Positions 8,392 to 17,564 are shown, counted from the first letter of the stretch. The stretch is DNA of 64,000 nt from Bradyrhizobium sp. ARR65 (GCF_000472385.1 NZ_AWZU01000015.1:1-64000); one strand, 5' to 3'. Notes: generated from the letters alone by a model not told the origin. Translations and numbers: made by a program.

Positions 8392-8981
8392 GGCGACGGC
8401 TCCTTGAACACGGTTTGGAAGACGATCCGTTTGAAGCGTTCGAGCGGCGCGGCGGTGCGCTCCACTTTCATCCGCAGCATTGCACCCTGCCAGGACGCGA
8501 GCAGAAATTCGGCGAGTTCGACCGGCTCGAAATGCGAAACGATCTCGCCGGCTTTCTGTGCCTCGGCGATGCAGGCGGCGAAGGGAGCGCGCCATTCCTG
8601 AAAGATCTGCGCAAGCTGCGTGCGCAACAGTTCACTCGCAGCTGACGCCTCCAGGCTGAGATCGCCGATCAGGCAGCCGCGGTTGAAGTCGTCGCGCTCC
8701 AGCCTGCCGATGATGATGTCGAGATAACGCCGCAAGCGCTGGCGCGGCGTCAGCGAGACGTCTTCGAGCGCCGCGGCCACCAGGGTCCGCGTCTGTGCGA
8801 AATAGCGGTCGAGCACCTCGGAAGCGAATGCCTCTTTGGAACGGAAATGATTGGTGAAGGAGCCCTGCGGCGCGCCTGCTGCCGCGGTGATGTCGCGCAC
8901 GCTGGTGCCGTTGTAGCCGGTGCGGAACATCACCTTCAGGCCGGCGTCGAGGATAGCATCCCGGAGCGAGGGTTTTGGCAT
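8388..8981 (-). CDS. TetR family transcriptional regulator
   Basis: 197 residues. N-terminal HTH (about residues 6-52) with the family pattern RDAILDAGLKVMFRTGYNGTSVRDITAAAGAPQGSFTNHFRSKEAF; the C-terminal ligand domain includes RGCLIGDLSLE, common in YcdC/TetR_C-type members. It is the first gene of the operon containing the haloalkane dehalogenase, and an 18-bp perfect palindrome lies 8 bp upstream of its start, so autorepression with induction by a halogenated compound or its product is likely. This is inference from position; other dehalogenase systems (DhaR in Rhodococcus) also use TetR-type repressors. Confidence 0.9.
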   Translation of the reverse strand: MPKPSLRDAILDAGLKVMFRTGYNGTSVRDITAAAGAPQGSFTNHFRSKEAFASEVLDRYFAQTRTLVAAALEDVSLTPRQRLRRYLDIIIGRLERDDFNRGCLIGDLSLEASAASELLRTQLAQIFQEWRAPFAACIAEAQKAGEIVSHFEPVELAEFLLASWQGAMLRMKVERTAAPLERFKRIVFQTVFKEPSP

Positions 8982-8989
8982 ACGCGTAT

Positions 8990-9007
8990 AATACGTACGT
9001 ACGTATT
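8990..9007. promoter_or_regulatory. 18-bp perfect palindrome, probable TetR operator
   Basis: AATACGTACGTACGTATT is its own reverse complement and sits directly upstream of the TetR gene start at 8981. Position, length and perfect symmetry fit an operator for the adjacent TetR dimer pair. Confidence 0.8.
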
Positions 9008-9116
9008 GTCGTCAAGCGCGCCGATCGACCTCCGGAAGGAAGCCTTGGCGTTACCCTTCCCTTCGAAGGCAATCGCATTCGCGAGATCGGATGTTGCGCC
9101 GATGCGTCCGCATCGC

Positions 9117-9240
9117 CATGGCCCGGCTTTACCCGCCTGCGGGGCCGAAGCCCCATCGGCGAGGCGAAGGCCCGGCCATGCACGCCTCTTTCCAGGCTGG
9201 AAACAAGACGTGGATGCCCGGCATAAGGCCGGGCATGACG
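9117..9240. repeat. Mosaic of inverted repeats (dispersed type)
   Basis: Contains CATGGCC (9117-9123) facing GGCCATG (9174-9180) and, to the right, a perfect 9-bp stem ATGCCCGGC (9214-9222) / GCCGGGCAT (9228-9236) with a 5-base loop, flanked by TGG and GACG. From memory this unit is common in Bradyrhizobium intergenic spacers. It fills most of the gene-free 9008-9340 interval; no gene is seen there. Confidence 0.65.
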
Positions 9241-9340
9241 AGTTCGCGGTCTGACCGACCCGGACAGGCACAGCGAACCTGCAGCGCGATCCGCATACGT
9301 GCGATAGCCCAGCCCACAAGGGGGAGGGTGGGATCGCGCC

Positions 9341-9637
9341 TTACACCGGCGGCATCGTTCGCCGGACGACCCAGTCGCGGAGCTGCGAGCCGATGGCGCA
9401 GCCGACCAGGTAGGGCACGAACATCAGCAGCAAAAGGTCGAGCCAATAACCGAAGCGGCCGGGAACGATGCGGGTGAGCGCGAGTGCAACGAGGATGGCC
9501 GCAAGCACTGAGAGGATCAGCATCCAGCGGCTGGAGACCGGGCGGACGCGGCTCACCACGGCGATCCAGCCCATGCCAAGGCCGAGAAGCAGCGAGGCGA
9601 GCAGCCACCCCCAATGAAAGGCGATCAGGTAAGCCAT
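9341..9637 (-). CDS. Small hypothetical membrane protein
   Basis: 98 residues, three predicted membrane helices (about 8-27, 38-58 and 66-85) and a short Arg-containing tail. It starts 4 bp after the stop of the OmpA/BON gene on the same strand, so the two are almost surely cotranscribed and may work together, for instance by anchoring the envelope protein. I do not recognise the family. Alternatives would be a spurious frame, but length, hydrophobic pattern and operon spacing argue that it is real. Confidence 0.72.
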   Translation of the reverse strand: MAYLIAFHWGWLLASLLLGLGMGWIAVVSRVRPVSSRWMLILSVLAAILVALALTRIVPGRFGYWLDLLLLMFVPYLVGCAIGSQLRDWVVRRTMPPV

Positions 9638-9641
9638 CGGC

Positions 9642-11036
9642 CTATCTCACCAGAAACTCGATGCGGCGGTTTTGCGCCCGGCCATCATCGGTGTCGTTGG
9701 AGGCAATCGGCTGACTGCTGCCATAACCGGTGGCGGTGAACCGGTCGGCCGGCAGCCCGGCCTTGACGAAATAATCCAGCACGGCCTGCGCTCGCCTTTC
9801 CGAGAGCGCCTGGTTGGCGGCATCCTCGCCGTCGGAATCGGTATGTCCGGCGATCTCGATATTGGCGTTCGGGCAGCGCAGCGCGGTTTCGATCAGGTGA
9901 TCGAGCAGGCCGGCGGAATCCGAATCGATCGTGGCGCGCCCGGTCAGGAAGCGGACCTTGGCCTTGGACAGGAGATCGTTGAACAACTGCTGGCAGACCG
10001 TGGCATCTACCGGCGCGGAGGCGGGCTTGACCGAAATATCCGCCTTGACCTGGAAATCCCTCGGGAAATCCTTCGGCAAGCCGGCCTTGATCTGGGCGGC
10101 GGCGGCTTCATAGAGCGCGTCGCCCGAGATCTTCACCTCGCGATCGGAAACCACCAGCGTGCCGGTGGAAAGGCGCGACAGCACGCCGAGCGCGGGGATC
10201 GCGGCGTTGACGAATCCGGAAGGTGCGCCGACGCTTGTCTTGAGGTTGTCGACCACCTTCTCGCTGAAGAATTTCCGCGACGCCGAACCGAGAATTGCGG
10301 CATGGACGTTCTCGTCGGGCACATAGCCGGAAAGGGTCAGGGTGACCGCAACCGGGTCCTTGTTGGCCTGGAACACGTAAGGAGGCGCCCTGACGTCGTT
10401 GGCGCTCACGGAGAAACCCTGCGGCAGATTCCTCAACGCCGCCGCGATCGCCTCCCTGCCGCCGAGCTCGCGGGCCATGCCGGACAGCGTCACGCCTGAA
10501 TCCGAGATCGCGACCTTGCCGTCTTTCAGCTTGCTGATCTGGCCGATCAGAAGCACCGCCGCGTCCTCGAAATGCGCTGGTGCCCCGCGCGCGAGATTCA
10601 TCTGATCTGATATCTCGATGCCCTTCACTTCGTCGCGCGCCACATCCATCAGCTTGGCCCGCACCGCGGGCAACGGTGCGTTGCCGGCCAGCGTGATCCT
10701 GGCCACCTCGCGCTGGGCCGACCAGACGAAGGGTTTTGCTTCCGGCACCAGGCGGCTCTCGTCATTGACCAGCCGCACGCCCGGCACGGTTTCCACAGCG
10801 ATCAGGGCGCCATGGCGGCCGTCTTCCGAAAACGCGTCGGCAGCGAATGTGACGTCGCGGCCGTCGACGGAAATCCGCGTCTTGTCGAGCACGATATCCT
10901 TGACCGCGGCCGCACTTTTTCCGCCGAGGTCCGCCTCGACGGACGCAGTATTATTCCAGGCGGCAATCGCCCAAAACAAGACGAGCGGCACGACGCCCGG
11001 CCACCATTTGCCGCTCCACCTGAAAAGTCCGCGCAT
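9642..11036 (-). CDS. OmpA family protein with BON-type domains
   Basis: 464 residues. An N-terminal membrane anchor (about 11-28, WWPGVVPLVLFWAIAAWN) is followed by repeated beta-alpha segments resembling BON domains (about 30-330) and a C-terminal OmpA peptidoglycan-binding domain with IEIAGHTDSDGEDAANQALSERRAQAVLDYF and the end motif AQNRRIEF. The order anchor-BON-OmpA recalls ArfA-type proteins. Its probable place is the inner membrane with the OmpA domain reaching peptidoglycan. The start at 11036 (MRGLFRWS) is preferred over an in-frame ATG 13 codons upstream because it places the anchor normally. Forms a pair with the 98-residue membrane protein downstream. Confidence 0.85.
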   Translation of the reverse strand: MRGLFRWSGKWWPGVVPLVLFWAIAAWNNTASVEADLGGKSAAAVKDIVLDKTRISVDGRDVTFAADAFSEDGRHGALIAVETVPGVRLVNDESRLVPEAKPFVWSAQREVARITLAGNAPLPAVRAKLMDVARDEVKGIEISDQMNLARGAPAHFEDAAVLLIGQISKLKDGKVAISDSGVTLSGMARELGGREAIAAALRNLPQGFSVSANDVRAPPYVFQANKDPVAVTLTLSGYVPDENVHAAILGSASRKFFSEKVVDNLKTSVGAPSGFVNAAIPALGVLSRLSTGTLVVSDREVKISGDALYEAAAAQIKAGLPKDFPRDFQVKADISVKPASAPVDATVCQQLFNDLLSKAKVRFLTGRATIDSDSAGLLDHLIETALRCPNANIEIAGHTDSDGEDAANQALSERRAQAVLDYFVKAGLPADRFTATGYGSSQPIASNDTDDGRAQNRRIEFLVR

Positions 11037-11209
11037 TCGAGATCCCACAGAGTCCGGGAAACAGAGAGAAATCAAACCGTTGCAGGGCTGTCAAACCGGA
11101 AATCGAACCCGCATAGGAGGACTGCGGCGAATGGTCCGGCTAATAGTTTGTTCAGCGGTTCTTCGCTAACGTCCGAAAACACATTGCAACCGGCCAGTCA
11201 TCATTATTA

Positions 11210-12265
11210 ATGAAGCAGTTCCGCAATAGCATGATCCGCGCCGGCCTCGGCGCGCTCTATTTCAGCGGGATGCATCATTTGCTGCGGCCGATCTTTTCCG
11301 GCGTCGGCGCCATTTTCATGCTGCATCATGTGCGGCCACCGCGCGAGAGCGAATTTGCGCCCAACCGCCATCTCGAAGTTGCGCCCGAATTCCTGCGCGC
11401 GATGCTGGCGCACCTCCATTCGCGAGCCATCGATATCATTCCGATCGACGAGGCGCATGAGCGCCTGGCGTGCCGGAACTTTTCCCACCGCTTCGCCTGT
11501 TTCAGTTTCGACGACGGCTATCGCGACAACCGTGATTTCGCGCTTCCCGTGATGCGCGAGTTCAACGCCCCGTTCACGATTTATGTCACGAGCGATTTCG
11601 CCGAAGGCTGCGGGCGTCTGTGGTGGATCGCGCTGGAAATGGTGCTCGCGAAGGCCTCCTCGGTCGAGGTGACGATCGAGGGCACGCCGACCCGATTCGA
11701 TGCCGAGACCGCGCCCGCCAAGCAGGCCGCGTTCGACCGGCTGCATGACTGGCTGCGCAGCCTCGCCGAGCCGGAGTTGCGGCGCGAGATCGAAGCGCTC
11801 TGCGCGCGCCACGGTGTCGACGACGCGGCGATTTGCCGCGATCTCTGCATGTCCTGGGACGAGTTGAAAGAACTCGCGCAGGATCCGCTGGTGACGATCG
11901 GGGCTCACTCCATCACCCACTGCAATCTCGCCAAGCAAAGCGAGACGGTGGCCGGATACGAGCTGAGCGCGAGCCGCGCCAGAATCGAAAGCGTGCTCGA
12001 GCGCCCGGTCCTGCATCTCGCCTATCCCTATGGCGACAAGATCGCCGCAGGCCCGCGCGAGTTCGCGCTGGCGCGCGGCGCCGGCTACAGGACCGCGGTG
12101 ACGACCCGGCCGGGCATGATCTTTCCGGAAAGCGCCGATCATCTCACCGCGCTGCCGCGTATCTCGCTCAACGGCAATTACCAGGACGCGCGGATCTTGC
12201 CGGTGCTGACCTCAGGCGCCGCCACCGCGATGTGGAACGGCTTTCGCCGCATCGATGCGGCCTAG
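11210..12265 (+). CDS. Polysaccharide deacetylase family protein
   Basis: 351 residues with the NodB-homology fold. Motif 1 FSFDDGYRDN (about residues 98-107) supplies the catalytic and metal-binding aspartates; LMLHH-like FMLHHV near residue 34, an H-x3-H-type motif IGAHSITHCNL around residue 240 (metal ligands) and AYPYGDK near 270 complete the expected set. It would remove N- or O-acetyl groups from a surface or secreted polysaccharide. No signal peptide is clear, though an N-terminal hydrophobic stretch exists. Divergent from the OmpA/BON gene, with a 173-bp shared promoter region (11037-11209). Confidence 0.88.
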   Translation: MKQFRNSMIRAGLGALYFSGMHHLLRPIFSGVGAIFMLHHVRPPRESEFAPNRHLEVAPEFLRAMLAHLHSRAIDIIPIDEAHERLACRNFSHRFACFSFDDGYRDNRDFALPVMREFNAPFTIYVTSDFAEGCGRLWWIALEMVLAKASSVEVTIEGTPTRFDAETAPAKQAAFDRLHDWLRSLAEPELRREIEALCARHGVDDAAICRDLCMSWDELKELAQDPLVTIGAHSITHCNLAKQSETVAGYELSASRARIESVLERPVLHLAYPYGDKIAAGPREFALARGAGYRTAVTTRPGMIFPESADHLTALPRISLNGNYQDARILPVLTSGAATAMWNGFRRIDAA

Positions 12266-12372
12266 GCTTCATTGTCGCAGCCAATATGCTCCTGTCGTCC
12301 CGGCGAAAGGGGCTTTCCTTGACTCAAACCACCTCCCGCACGCAGAAGAAGGAAGACCAATGGGAGGGCACC

Positions 12373-13182
12373 ATGCTCAAGGATCTATTTTCGCTCGCCG
12401 GCCGCATCGCGCTGGTAACCGGCGGCTCGCGCGGCATCGGCAAGATGATTGCGGCGGGTCTTCTCGCCCAGGATGCAGCGAAGGTCTACATCACCGCGCG
12501 CAAGGCGGGGCCCTGCGAAGCGACCGCACAGGAACTCTCGGCGCAGTTTGCCGGAGAATGCATCGCGCTGCCGATCGATATCTCCACGCTTGCAGGCATC
12601 GACATGCTAGCCGCCGAGATCAAGAAGCGCGAACCCAAACTCGACATTCTCGTCAACAATGCCGGCGCAGCCTGGGGGGCGGATTTTGATGAATTCCCGG
12701 AAAGCGGCTGGGACAAGGTGATGAATCTCAATCTCAAGACGCCGTTCTTTCTCACCAAGGCGCTCGCCGCGCCCTTGCGCGCGGCCGCAATCCGCGAGCG
12801 CCCCGCCAAGGTCATCAACATCGCTTCCATCGACGGCATCTTCGTCAATCCGCTGGAGACATATTCCTACGCCGCGAGCAAGGCCGGGCTGATCCATCTG
12901 ACCCGTCGGATGGCGGTGAAGCTGATCAAGGACCATGTCGTGGTCACGGCAATTGCACCGGGGCCGTTCGCATCCGACTTGAACCGCGCCGCGCGCGATC
13001 ATGAAGGAGAGGTCGCAAGGCGGGTGCCCGCCGGACGCATCGGCACGGATGAGGACATGGCGGGAGCTGCGATCTATCTCGCCTCGCGCGCCGGCGATTA
13101 TGTGGTGGGGACCACGCTCACGGTGGACGGCGGCGTGGCATTCGCCAGCGCGGGCATCAAGGGTAGCGGCTGGGATGGTTGA
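12373..13182 (+). CDS. Short-chain dehydrogenase/reductase (SDR)
   Basis: 269 residues of classical SDR layout: NAD(P)-binding TGGSRGIG (residues 16-23), NNAG near 93, catalytic Ser in INIASIDG, YSYAASKAG with the catalytic Tyr and Lys, and APGPFASDL after them. An Arg two residues before the Gly-rich end (TGGSRGIG) suggests NADP(H) preference. The ATG at 12373 has GGGAGG 5 bp upstream. Its substrate is unknown; the overall pattern resembles RhlG/3-oxoacyl-type reductases. It runs towards boxB (convergent) and is separated from it by a palindromic repeat, so it is not part of the box operon. Confidence 0.92.
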   Translation: MLKDLFSLAGRIALVTGGSRGIGKMIAAGLLAQDAAKVYITARKAGPCEATAQELSAQFAGECIALPIDISTLAGIDMLAAEIKKREPKLDILVNNAGAAWGADFDEFPESGWDKVMNLNLKTPFFLTKALAAPLRAAAIRERPAKVINIASIDGIFVNPLETYSYAASKAGLIHLTRRMAVKLIKDHVVVTAIAPGPFASDLNRAARDHEGEVARRVPAGRIGTDEDMAGAAIYLASRAGDYVVGTTLTVDGGVAFASAGIKGSGWDG

Positions 13183-13224
13183 GCTGTAACCGCATCGACG
13201 GCACGCTCCCTCGCCCACGCTCAG

Positions 13225-13325
13225 CCGTCATGCCCTGCGCAGGCGGGGCATCCAGTAACCATCAGCGCCCGTTATAAATTGACGGCGGTGGTTACTGGAT
13301 CACCCGCTTTCGCGGGTGATGACAA
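13225..13325. repeat. Palindromic element between SDR and boxB
   Basis: A perfect 11-bp inverted repeat ATCCAGTAACC (13250-13260) / GGTTACTGGAT (13290-13300) encloses a 29-base loop and is flanked by two more hairpins (TGCCC...GGGCA at 13231-13250, CACCCGC...GCGGGTG at 13301-13318). It lies between convergent genes and could serve as bidirectional terminator. Dispersed type, not related in sequence to the 17462 element. Confidence 0.7.
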
Positions 13326-13330
13326 AACCC

Positions 13331-14782
13331 TCACGACTCGATCTTCACATACTCGAAATCGCCCGGCTTGTTGTCGATGCCGACCTTTGGCGGCGAAATC
13401 CACGGCGCGAACTGGCCGATTTCGGTGACCGGCTGCATCAGCGAGACGATGAAGTCGCCATCGCTTTGCGACGGCAGCCATTCGTCCTTGCGCTTGTTCC
13501 AGGTGGTATCGTCGATCAGCACGCCGTCCGGCGTCGCGTGCACGTCCTTGAACTCGCCGATGGCGCGGTGGAAAGCGGTGTGCGGCAGCGACAGCTTGTA
13601 GTCGTAGCCGGCGGTCGAGATCACCTTGTTCCAGCGAAGCATTCCCTTGACGCAGTCCTGGGTGTAGTCATCGCGCAGCCGCATGTTGAGCGCGGTCAGC
13701 GCCGGCTCGTCGACCCGCTTGATCTCGCCGTCGATGAGCTTCAGCACAGGATAGGTCGCGTTCTTCAGCTGATGGTCGTCGTCGATCTGCGTCTCGTGGT
13801 AGCGACCCTTGATACCGGCGTTGAAGGCGTTCGCCGCGTTGGTCGAGACCTCCGAGCCGAACAGGTCGAGGGAGAGCGAATAATGCAGGTTCAGCTTTTT
13901 CTGGATGGTCGGCAGGTCGATCACGCCTAACGCCCGCACCTTGTTGATGTCGGTCGGATCGTCGATGCCGGCGGCCTTCATGGCATCGCAGGTGCGTTGC
14001 ACGACTCGGGTGATGCCGGTCTCGCCGACGAACATGTGATGCGCCTCTTCGGTCAGCATGAAGCGGCAGGTGCGCGACAAGGGATCGAAGCCGGATTGCG
14101 CGAGGCTGTGCAGCTGCATCTTGCCGTCACGGTCGGTGAAATAGGTGAACATAAAGAAGGACAACCAGTCCGGCGTCTTCTCGTTGAAGGCGCCCAGCAT
14201 GCGCGGTGAATCCGCATCGCCCGAACGCCGCCGCAACAACTCGTCCGCCTCCTCGCGGCCGTCGCGGCCGAAATATTTCTGCAACAGATAGACCATCGCC
14301 CAGAGATGGCGGCCTTCCTCGACATTGACCTGGAACAGATTGCGCATGTCGTAGAGCGAGGGTGCGGTCTTGCCCAGATGACGCTGCTGCTCGACGGACG
14401 CGGGCTCGGTGTCGCCCTGGATCACGATCAGACGGCGCAGCATGGCACGGTGTTCGCCCGGCACTTCCTGCCAGGCCGGCTCGCCATAACGCTCGCCGAA
14501 GGGAATCTTCCGGTTCTCTTCCTGCGGCGCGAGCAGAATGCCCCAGCGATAGTCGGGCATTTTCACATAGTCGAACTTGGCCCAGCCGCGCGGATCGACC
14601 GAATAGGCGGTGCGCAAGTAGACCAGCGACTGCTGGAAGCCGTCCGGCCCCATGTCGTGCCACCAGTCGATATAGCCGGGATGCCAACCCTCGAGTGCTT
14701 TGAGCACCTGGCGGTCCGCCGCGAGATTCACGTTGTTTGGAATCTTGGTGGAGTAATCGACGTTCATGACGTTCATGTTCAT
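13331..14782 (-). CDS. boxB: Benzoyl-CoA 2,3-epoxidase subunit BoxB
   Basis: Di-iron oxygenase component that epoxidises benzoyl-CoA in the aerobic box pathway. 483 residues, the usual length, with family stretches WHPGYIDWWHDMGP, QVNVEEGRHLWAMVYLL (E...EGRH, iron ligands) and MLTEEAHHMFVGETGI (EEAHH, iron ligands). The start at 14782 follows the boxC stop by only 10 bp, so boxC and boxB are one operon. The electron-transfer partner BoxA is not adjacent: the next gene downstream is an SDR on the other strand. Confidence 0.97.
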   Translation of the reverse strand: MNMNVMNVDYSTKIPNNVNLAADRQVLKALEGWHPGYIDWWHDMGPDGFQQSLVYLRTAYSVDPRGWAKFDYVKMPDYRWGILLAPQEENRKIPFGERYGEPAWQEVPGEHRAMLRRLIVIQGDTEPASVEQQRHLGKTAPSLYDMRNLFQVNVEEGRHLWAMVYLLQKYFGRDGREEADELLRRRSGDADSPRMLGAFNEKTPDWLSFFMFTYFTDRDGKMQLHSLAQSGFDPLSRTCRFMLTEEAHHMFVGETGITRVVQRTCDAMKAAGIDDPTDINKVRALGVIDLPTIQKKLNLHYSLSLDLFGSEVSTNAANAFNAGIKGRYHETQIDDDHQLKNATYPVLKLIDGEIKRVDEPALTALNMRLRDDYTQDCVKGMLRWNKVISTAGYDYKLSLPHTAFHRAIGEFKDVHATPDGVLIDDTTWNKRKDEWLPSQSDGDFIVSLMQPVTEIGQFAPWISPPKVGIDNKPGDFEYVKIES

Positions 14783-14792
14783 GGCGTGCTCC

Positions 14793-16481
14793 CTAAACTC
14801 TCGTCATATCGAACCGCGGCTTCTGGCCGCTGCCATAGCGCCGCAACGCGCCCTCCTCGCCGACCGCATTGGGACGCTGGAAGATCCAGTTCTGCCAGGC
14901 AGTCAGGCGCGCGAAGATTTTGGATTCCATGGTTTCAGGTCCGACGAAGCGCAAATTCGCTTCCATGCCGGTGAGGCTGTCGGGCGAGAAGCTCGCGCGC
15001 TCCTCCAGGAACACGCGGATCTCATCGTCCCAATCGATGTCGTCGAGGGCGAAGGTGACGAGGCCGAGCTCTTCGGCCTGCTCGGCGTCGAGCGCCTCGC
15101 CGATCCTTTCGCGCACACGTGTCAGATCGGACGGATCAGCCTGGAAGCGCGATTCCAGCCGCGTCAATCCGTGGCTCATGGGATAGGGACCGAAATTGAG
15201 CGCGGTCAATTGCAGCACCGGGGCGGGGCGGTTGTCGCCCTCGCGCGAGCCGATCAGCATGTAGGAGCGGTCTGCGGCGAACACGAGTTCAGCAAGCGTG
15301 CCGACAAAGCAGGAGCCGGGCTCGACCAGGGCCACCAGCGTGCGCGAGGTGACGTCGATGCGCTTCAAGACGCGCTTCCAGAAATGCCTGATCTCGTTGA
15401 CCAGCCAATGCGCCTTGTTGGTCTCGAGAAAAGCATCGTAAGCCTGCACACTGGCGGGATCGCCGTGCGACTTGAAGACGATGAGCGCGATCTCGAGCTC
15501 GTTGACGCGTAGATGCAGGATCGCATCATCGATCTCGCGCGCGACCTGCAGCGGCCAGAACGAAGCGCCTTGCGCGAGCATGCCGTCAATATCCGCGGGC
15601 GGAGCCGCATCAGGAGCCTGGATCGAAATGGTGGCGATGCGCGCAGGCCGATCGACATCCACGGCGACGAAACCGTAGCGGATAGTGTTGTCGTCGATGC
15701 TGCGCTTGAGCGGCGTCAGCGCGACGCCCTTACCATCGCCTCTACGCGGTGAGGCTTCGGCAAACTCCTTGGCACGTTCCGCGATCTTGGCTTCCAGCTT
15801 GCTGTTGGGCGCGATCTCGTCAACGAGCCGCCATGCGACTGCACGCTTGCCCTTGATGCCTTCTTCGATGGTGCAGAAGAAATCGGCGTGGTCGCGGCGC
15901 ACCTTGCGCTTGTCGACGACGCGAGTGAGCCCGCCGGTGCCAGGCAGCACCGCCAGCAAGGGCACTTCCGGCAGCGCCACCGAGGACGAGCCGTCATCGG
16001 CGAGGATGATGTGATCGGTCGCGAGCGCAAGCTCATAGCCGCCGCCGGCCGCGGTGCCGTTCACCACCGCGATGTAGCGCTGGCCGGAATTCTCCGAGGA
16101 GTCCTCCATGCCGTTGCGCGTCTCATTGGTGAATTTGCAGAAGTTCACCTTGTGCGCGTGGGTGGCGCCGGCGAGCATGCGGATATTGGCGCCGGCGCAG
16201 AACACGCGGTTCTTGGCCGAGCGCAGCACCACGACCTTCACTTGCGGGTGCTCGAAACGCAGCCGCTGCACGGCATCGGCAAGCTCGATATCGACGCCGA
16301 GATCGTAGGAATTGAGCTTGAGCTGGTAGCCCTCGAACAGGCCGCCTTCCTCGTCGACGTCCATGGTCAGCGTCGCGACGTCGCCGTTCACGTCCAGCTT
16401 CCAGTGCCGGTAGCGGGAGGGATCGGTCTGGAAATCGATGTATTTCGCGCCGCTCGCGAGAACGCGGTCTTCCCCGGCCAT
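14793..16481 (-). CDS. boxC: 2,3-epoxybenzoyl-CoA dihydrolase BoxC
   Basis: Opens the ring of 2,3-epoxybenzoyl-CoA with two water molecules, giving 3,4-dehydroadipyl-CoA semialdehyde and formate. 562 residues, matching the family. Two crotonase-like regions can be seen: the first with FCAGANIRMLAG and VNGTAAGGGYELALATD (CoA-thioester oxyanion-hole segment), and a divergent C-terminal part. First gene of the boxC-boxB transcript; AAAGGGTGG lies 5 bp before the ATG at 16481. A TGCA-N6-TGCA operator for BoxR is 40 bp upstream. Confidence 0.97.
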   Translation of the reverse strand: MAGEDRVLASGAKYIDFQTDPSRYRHWKLDVNGDVATLTMDVDEEGGLFEGYQLKLNSYDLGVDIELADAVQRLRFEHPQVKVVVLRSAKNRVFCAGANIRMLAGATHAHKVNFCKFTNETRNGMEDSSENSGQRYIAVVNGTAAGGGYELALATDHIILADDGSSSVALPEVPLLAVLPGTGGLTRVVDKRKVRRDHADFFCTIEEGIKGKRAVAWRLVDEIAPNSKLEAKIAERAKEFAEASPRRGDGKGVALTPLKRSIDDNTIRYGFVAVDVDRPARIATISIQAPDAAPPADIDGMLAQGASFWPLQVAREIDDAILHLRVNELEIALIVFKSHGDPASVQAYDAFLETNKAHWLVNEIRHFWKRVLKRIDVTSRTLVALVEPGSCFVGTLAELVFAADRSYMLIGSREGDNRPAPVLQLTALNFGPYPMSHGLTRLESRFQADPSDLTRVRERIGEALDAEQAEELGLVTFALDDIDWDDEIRVFLEERASFSPDSLTGMEANLRFVGPETMESKIFARLTAWQNWIFQRPNAVGEEGALRRYGSGQKPRFDMTRV

Positions 16482-16520
16482 GAGCCACCCTTTGCAGAAT
16501 TATCAGGTGTTATCGTTATA

Positions 16521-16534
16521 TGCACTATAATGCA
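16521..16534 (-). promoter_or_regulatory. BoxR/BzdR-type operator upstream of boxC
   Basis: TGCACTATAATGCA, i.e. TGCA-N6-TGCA, the direct-repeat form described for BzdR and BoxR of aromatic-degrading bacteria. Another TGCA is at 16571-16574, inside ATATGCAT. The spacer contains TATAA and the unit TATAATGCAT is shared exactly with the bclA upstream region (19190-19199), so the repressor probably covers the -10 region. Confidence 0.82.
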
Positions 16535-16625
16535 TGAAACTGAAAAAGTCTAGCTCGCACGGCCAGAATATGCATTTTCCTTCATCTGAGTGACTGCGGA
16601 TTATCCGCCCGTCCAAGGCAAGGCG

Positions 16626-17441
16626 TTAGGCGGCCTGCCCCCGCGAGCGCGCCTCCGGCCGCAAGACCGCCTTGGCAAATTCCGAGATCGCACTGAGCGT
16701 CGGCCCCAGTGCTTCGCGGTGCGGCGAATGTCCGGCGCCTTCGAGGAGCGTCACCTCGACCGGGCAGTAGCATTCCTCTTGCGCAATCTCGATCTGCCGG
16801 ATGGTGCCGTACTGGTCGGCTTCGCCCTGCACGATCGCTATGGGCACGCGAATATAGGCGAGATAGTCCGAGATATCCCAGTTGCGGAATTTCGGATCGA
16901 GCCAGGCGCCGTTCCAACCGTAGAAGGCGTTGTCGACGTCCTTGTGCCAGCGCGCCAGTTTTGTCCTCAGTTCGGTCGTCTCATAGGCCGCCCTGATCTC
17001 GGCGATGGAGGCGACCGAAATGTCCTCCACGATGAAATGCGGCGCGATCAGCGCGAGCCCTGACAGACGGTGATCCTGCAGGCCGCCGGCATAGATCGCC
17101 GCGATCGAAGCGCCGTCGGAATGGCCGACGAGGAGCCCGCGGCGAAAGCCGAATTGCTCCAGTAGCTTCGGCAGGACCTCCAGCGCTTCGCGCTGCATGT
17201 AGTCGAGCGGACGCGGCAAGCTGACCGGCGATGAGGCGCCATAGCCCGCGCGCGAATAGACGAACACGCCTGCGCCGGTCGCGGCCTGCAGACTTTCCGG
17301 AAAATCGCCCCACAGCGCGGCGGAGCCGAGACCTTCATGCAGCATGACGATGGTTGGCGCTTGATCGGGCGCAGGGCCGATCATGCGGTATTCGAGCTCG
17401 GAATCGCCGATACGCAGGAAGCCTGAGGGTTGAAGGGTCAT
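16626..17441 (-). CDS. Alpha/beta hydrolase of the box cluster
   Basis: 271 residues. Oxyanion segment VMLHEGLGSAALWGDFP, nucleophile elbow GHSDGAS with the catalytic Ser, an Asp region QGEADQYGT, and catalytic His in EGAGHSPHRE, so the Ser-Asp-His triad is complete. Located between benzoate-CoA ligase and boxC on the same strand, hence probably a thioesterase or ester hydrolase accompanying benzoyl-CoA metabolism, for instance to recover CoA from dead-end thioesters; this role is inferred. The ATG at 17441 is chosen; sequence further upstream belongs to a dispersed repeat although the frame stays open. Confidence 0.88.
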   Translation of the reverse strand: MTLQPSGFLRIGDSELEYRMIGPAPDQAPTIVMLHEGLGSAALWGDFPESLQAATGAGVFVYSRAGYGASSPVSLPRPLDYMQREALEVLPKLLEQFGFRRGLLVGHSDGASIAAIYAGGLQDHRLSGLALIAPHFIVEDISVASIAEIRAAYETTELRTKLARWHKDVDNAFYGWNGAWLDPKFRNWDISDYLAYIRVPIAIVQGEADQYGTIRQIEIAQEECYCPVEVTLLEGAGHSPHREALGPTLSAISEFAKAVLRPEARSRGQAA

Positions 17442-17461
17442 TCCGTCACTCACTCTCACTC

Positions 17462-17564
17462 CGTCATTCCGGACAGCTCGCAAGCGAGCTGATCCGGAAT
17501 CTCGAGATTGTCGTATGCCGCGCCAGATTCCGGGTTCGATGCTTCGCATCGCCCCGGAATGACG
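17462..17564. repeat. Palindromic mosaic element inside the box cluster
   Basis: Outer perfect 11-bp arms CGTCATTCCGG (17462-17472) and CCGGAATGACG (17554-17564); inner hairpin AGCTCGC/GCGAGCT (17475-17490) and the pair CCGGAATCTCGAGATT ... AGATTCCGGGTTCG. The inner unit recurs as a compact 24-bp palindrome at 37825-37848. It separates bclA from the hydrolase gene and may attenuate or stabilise the transcript. Confidence 0.8.
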
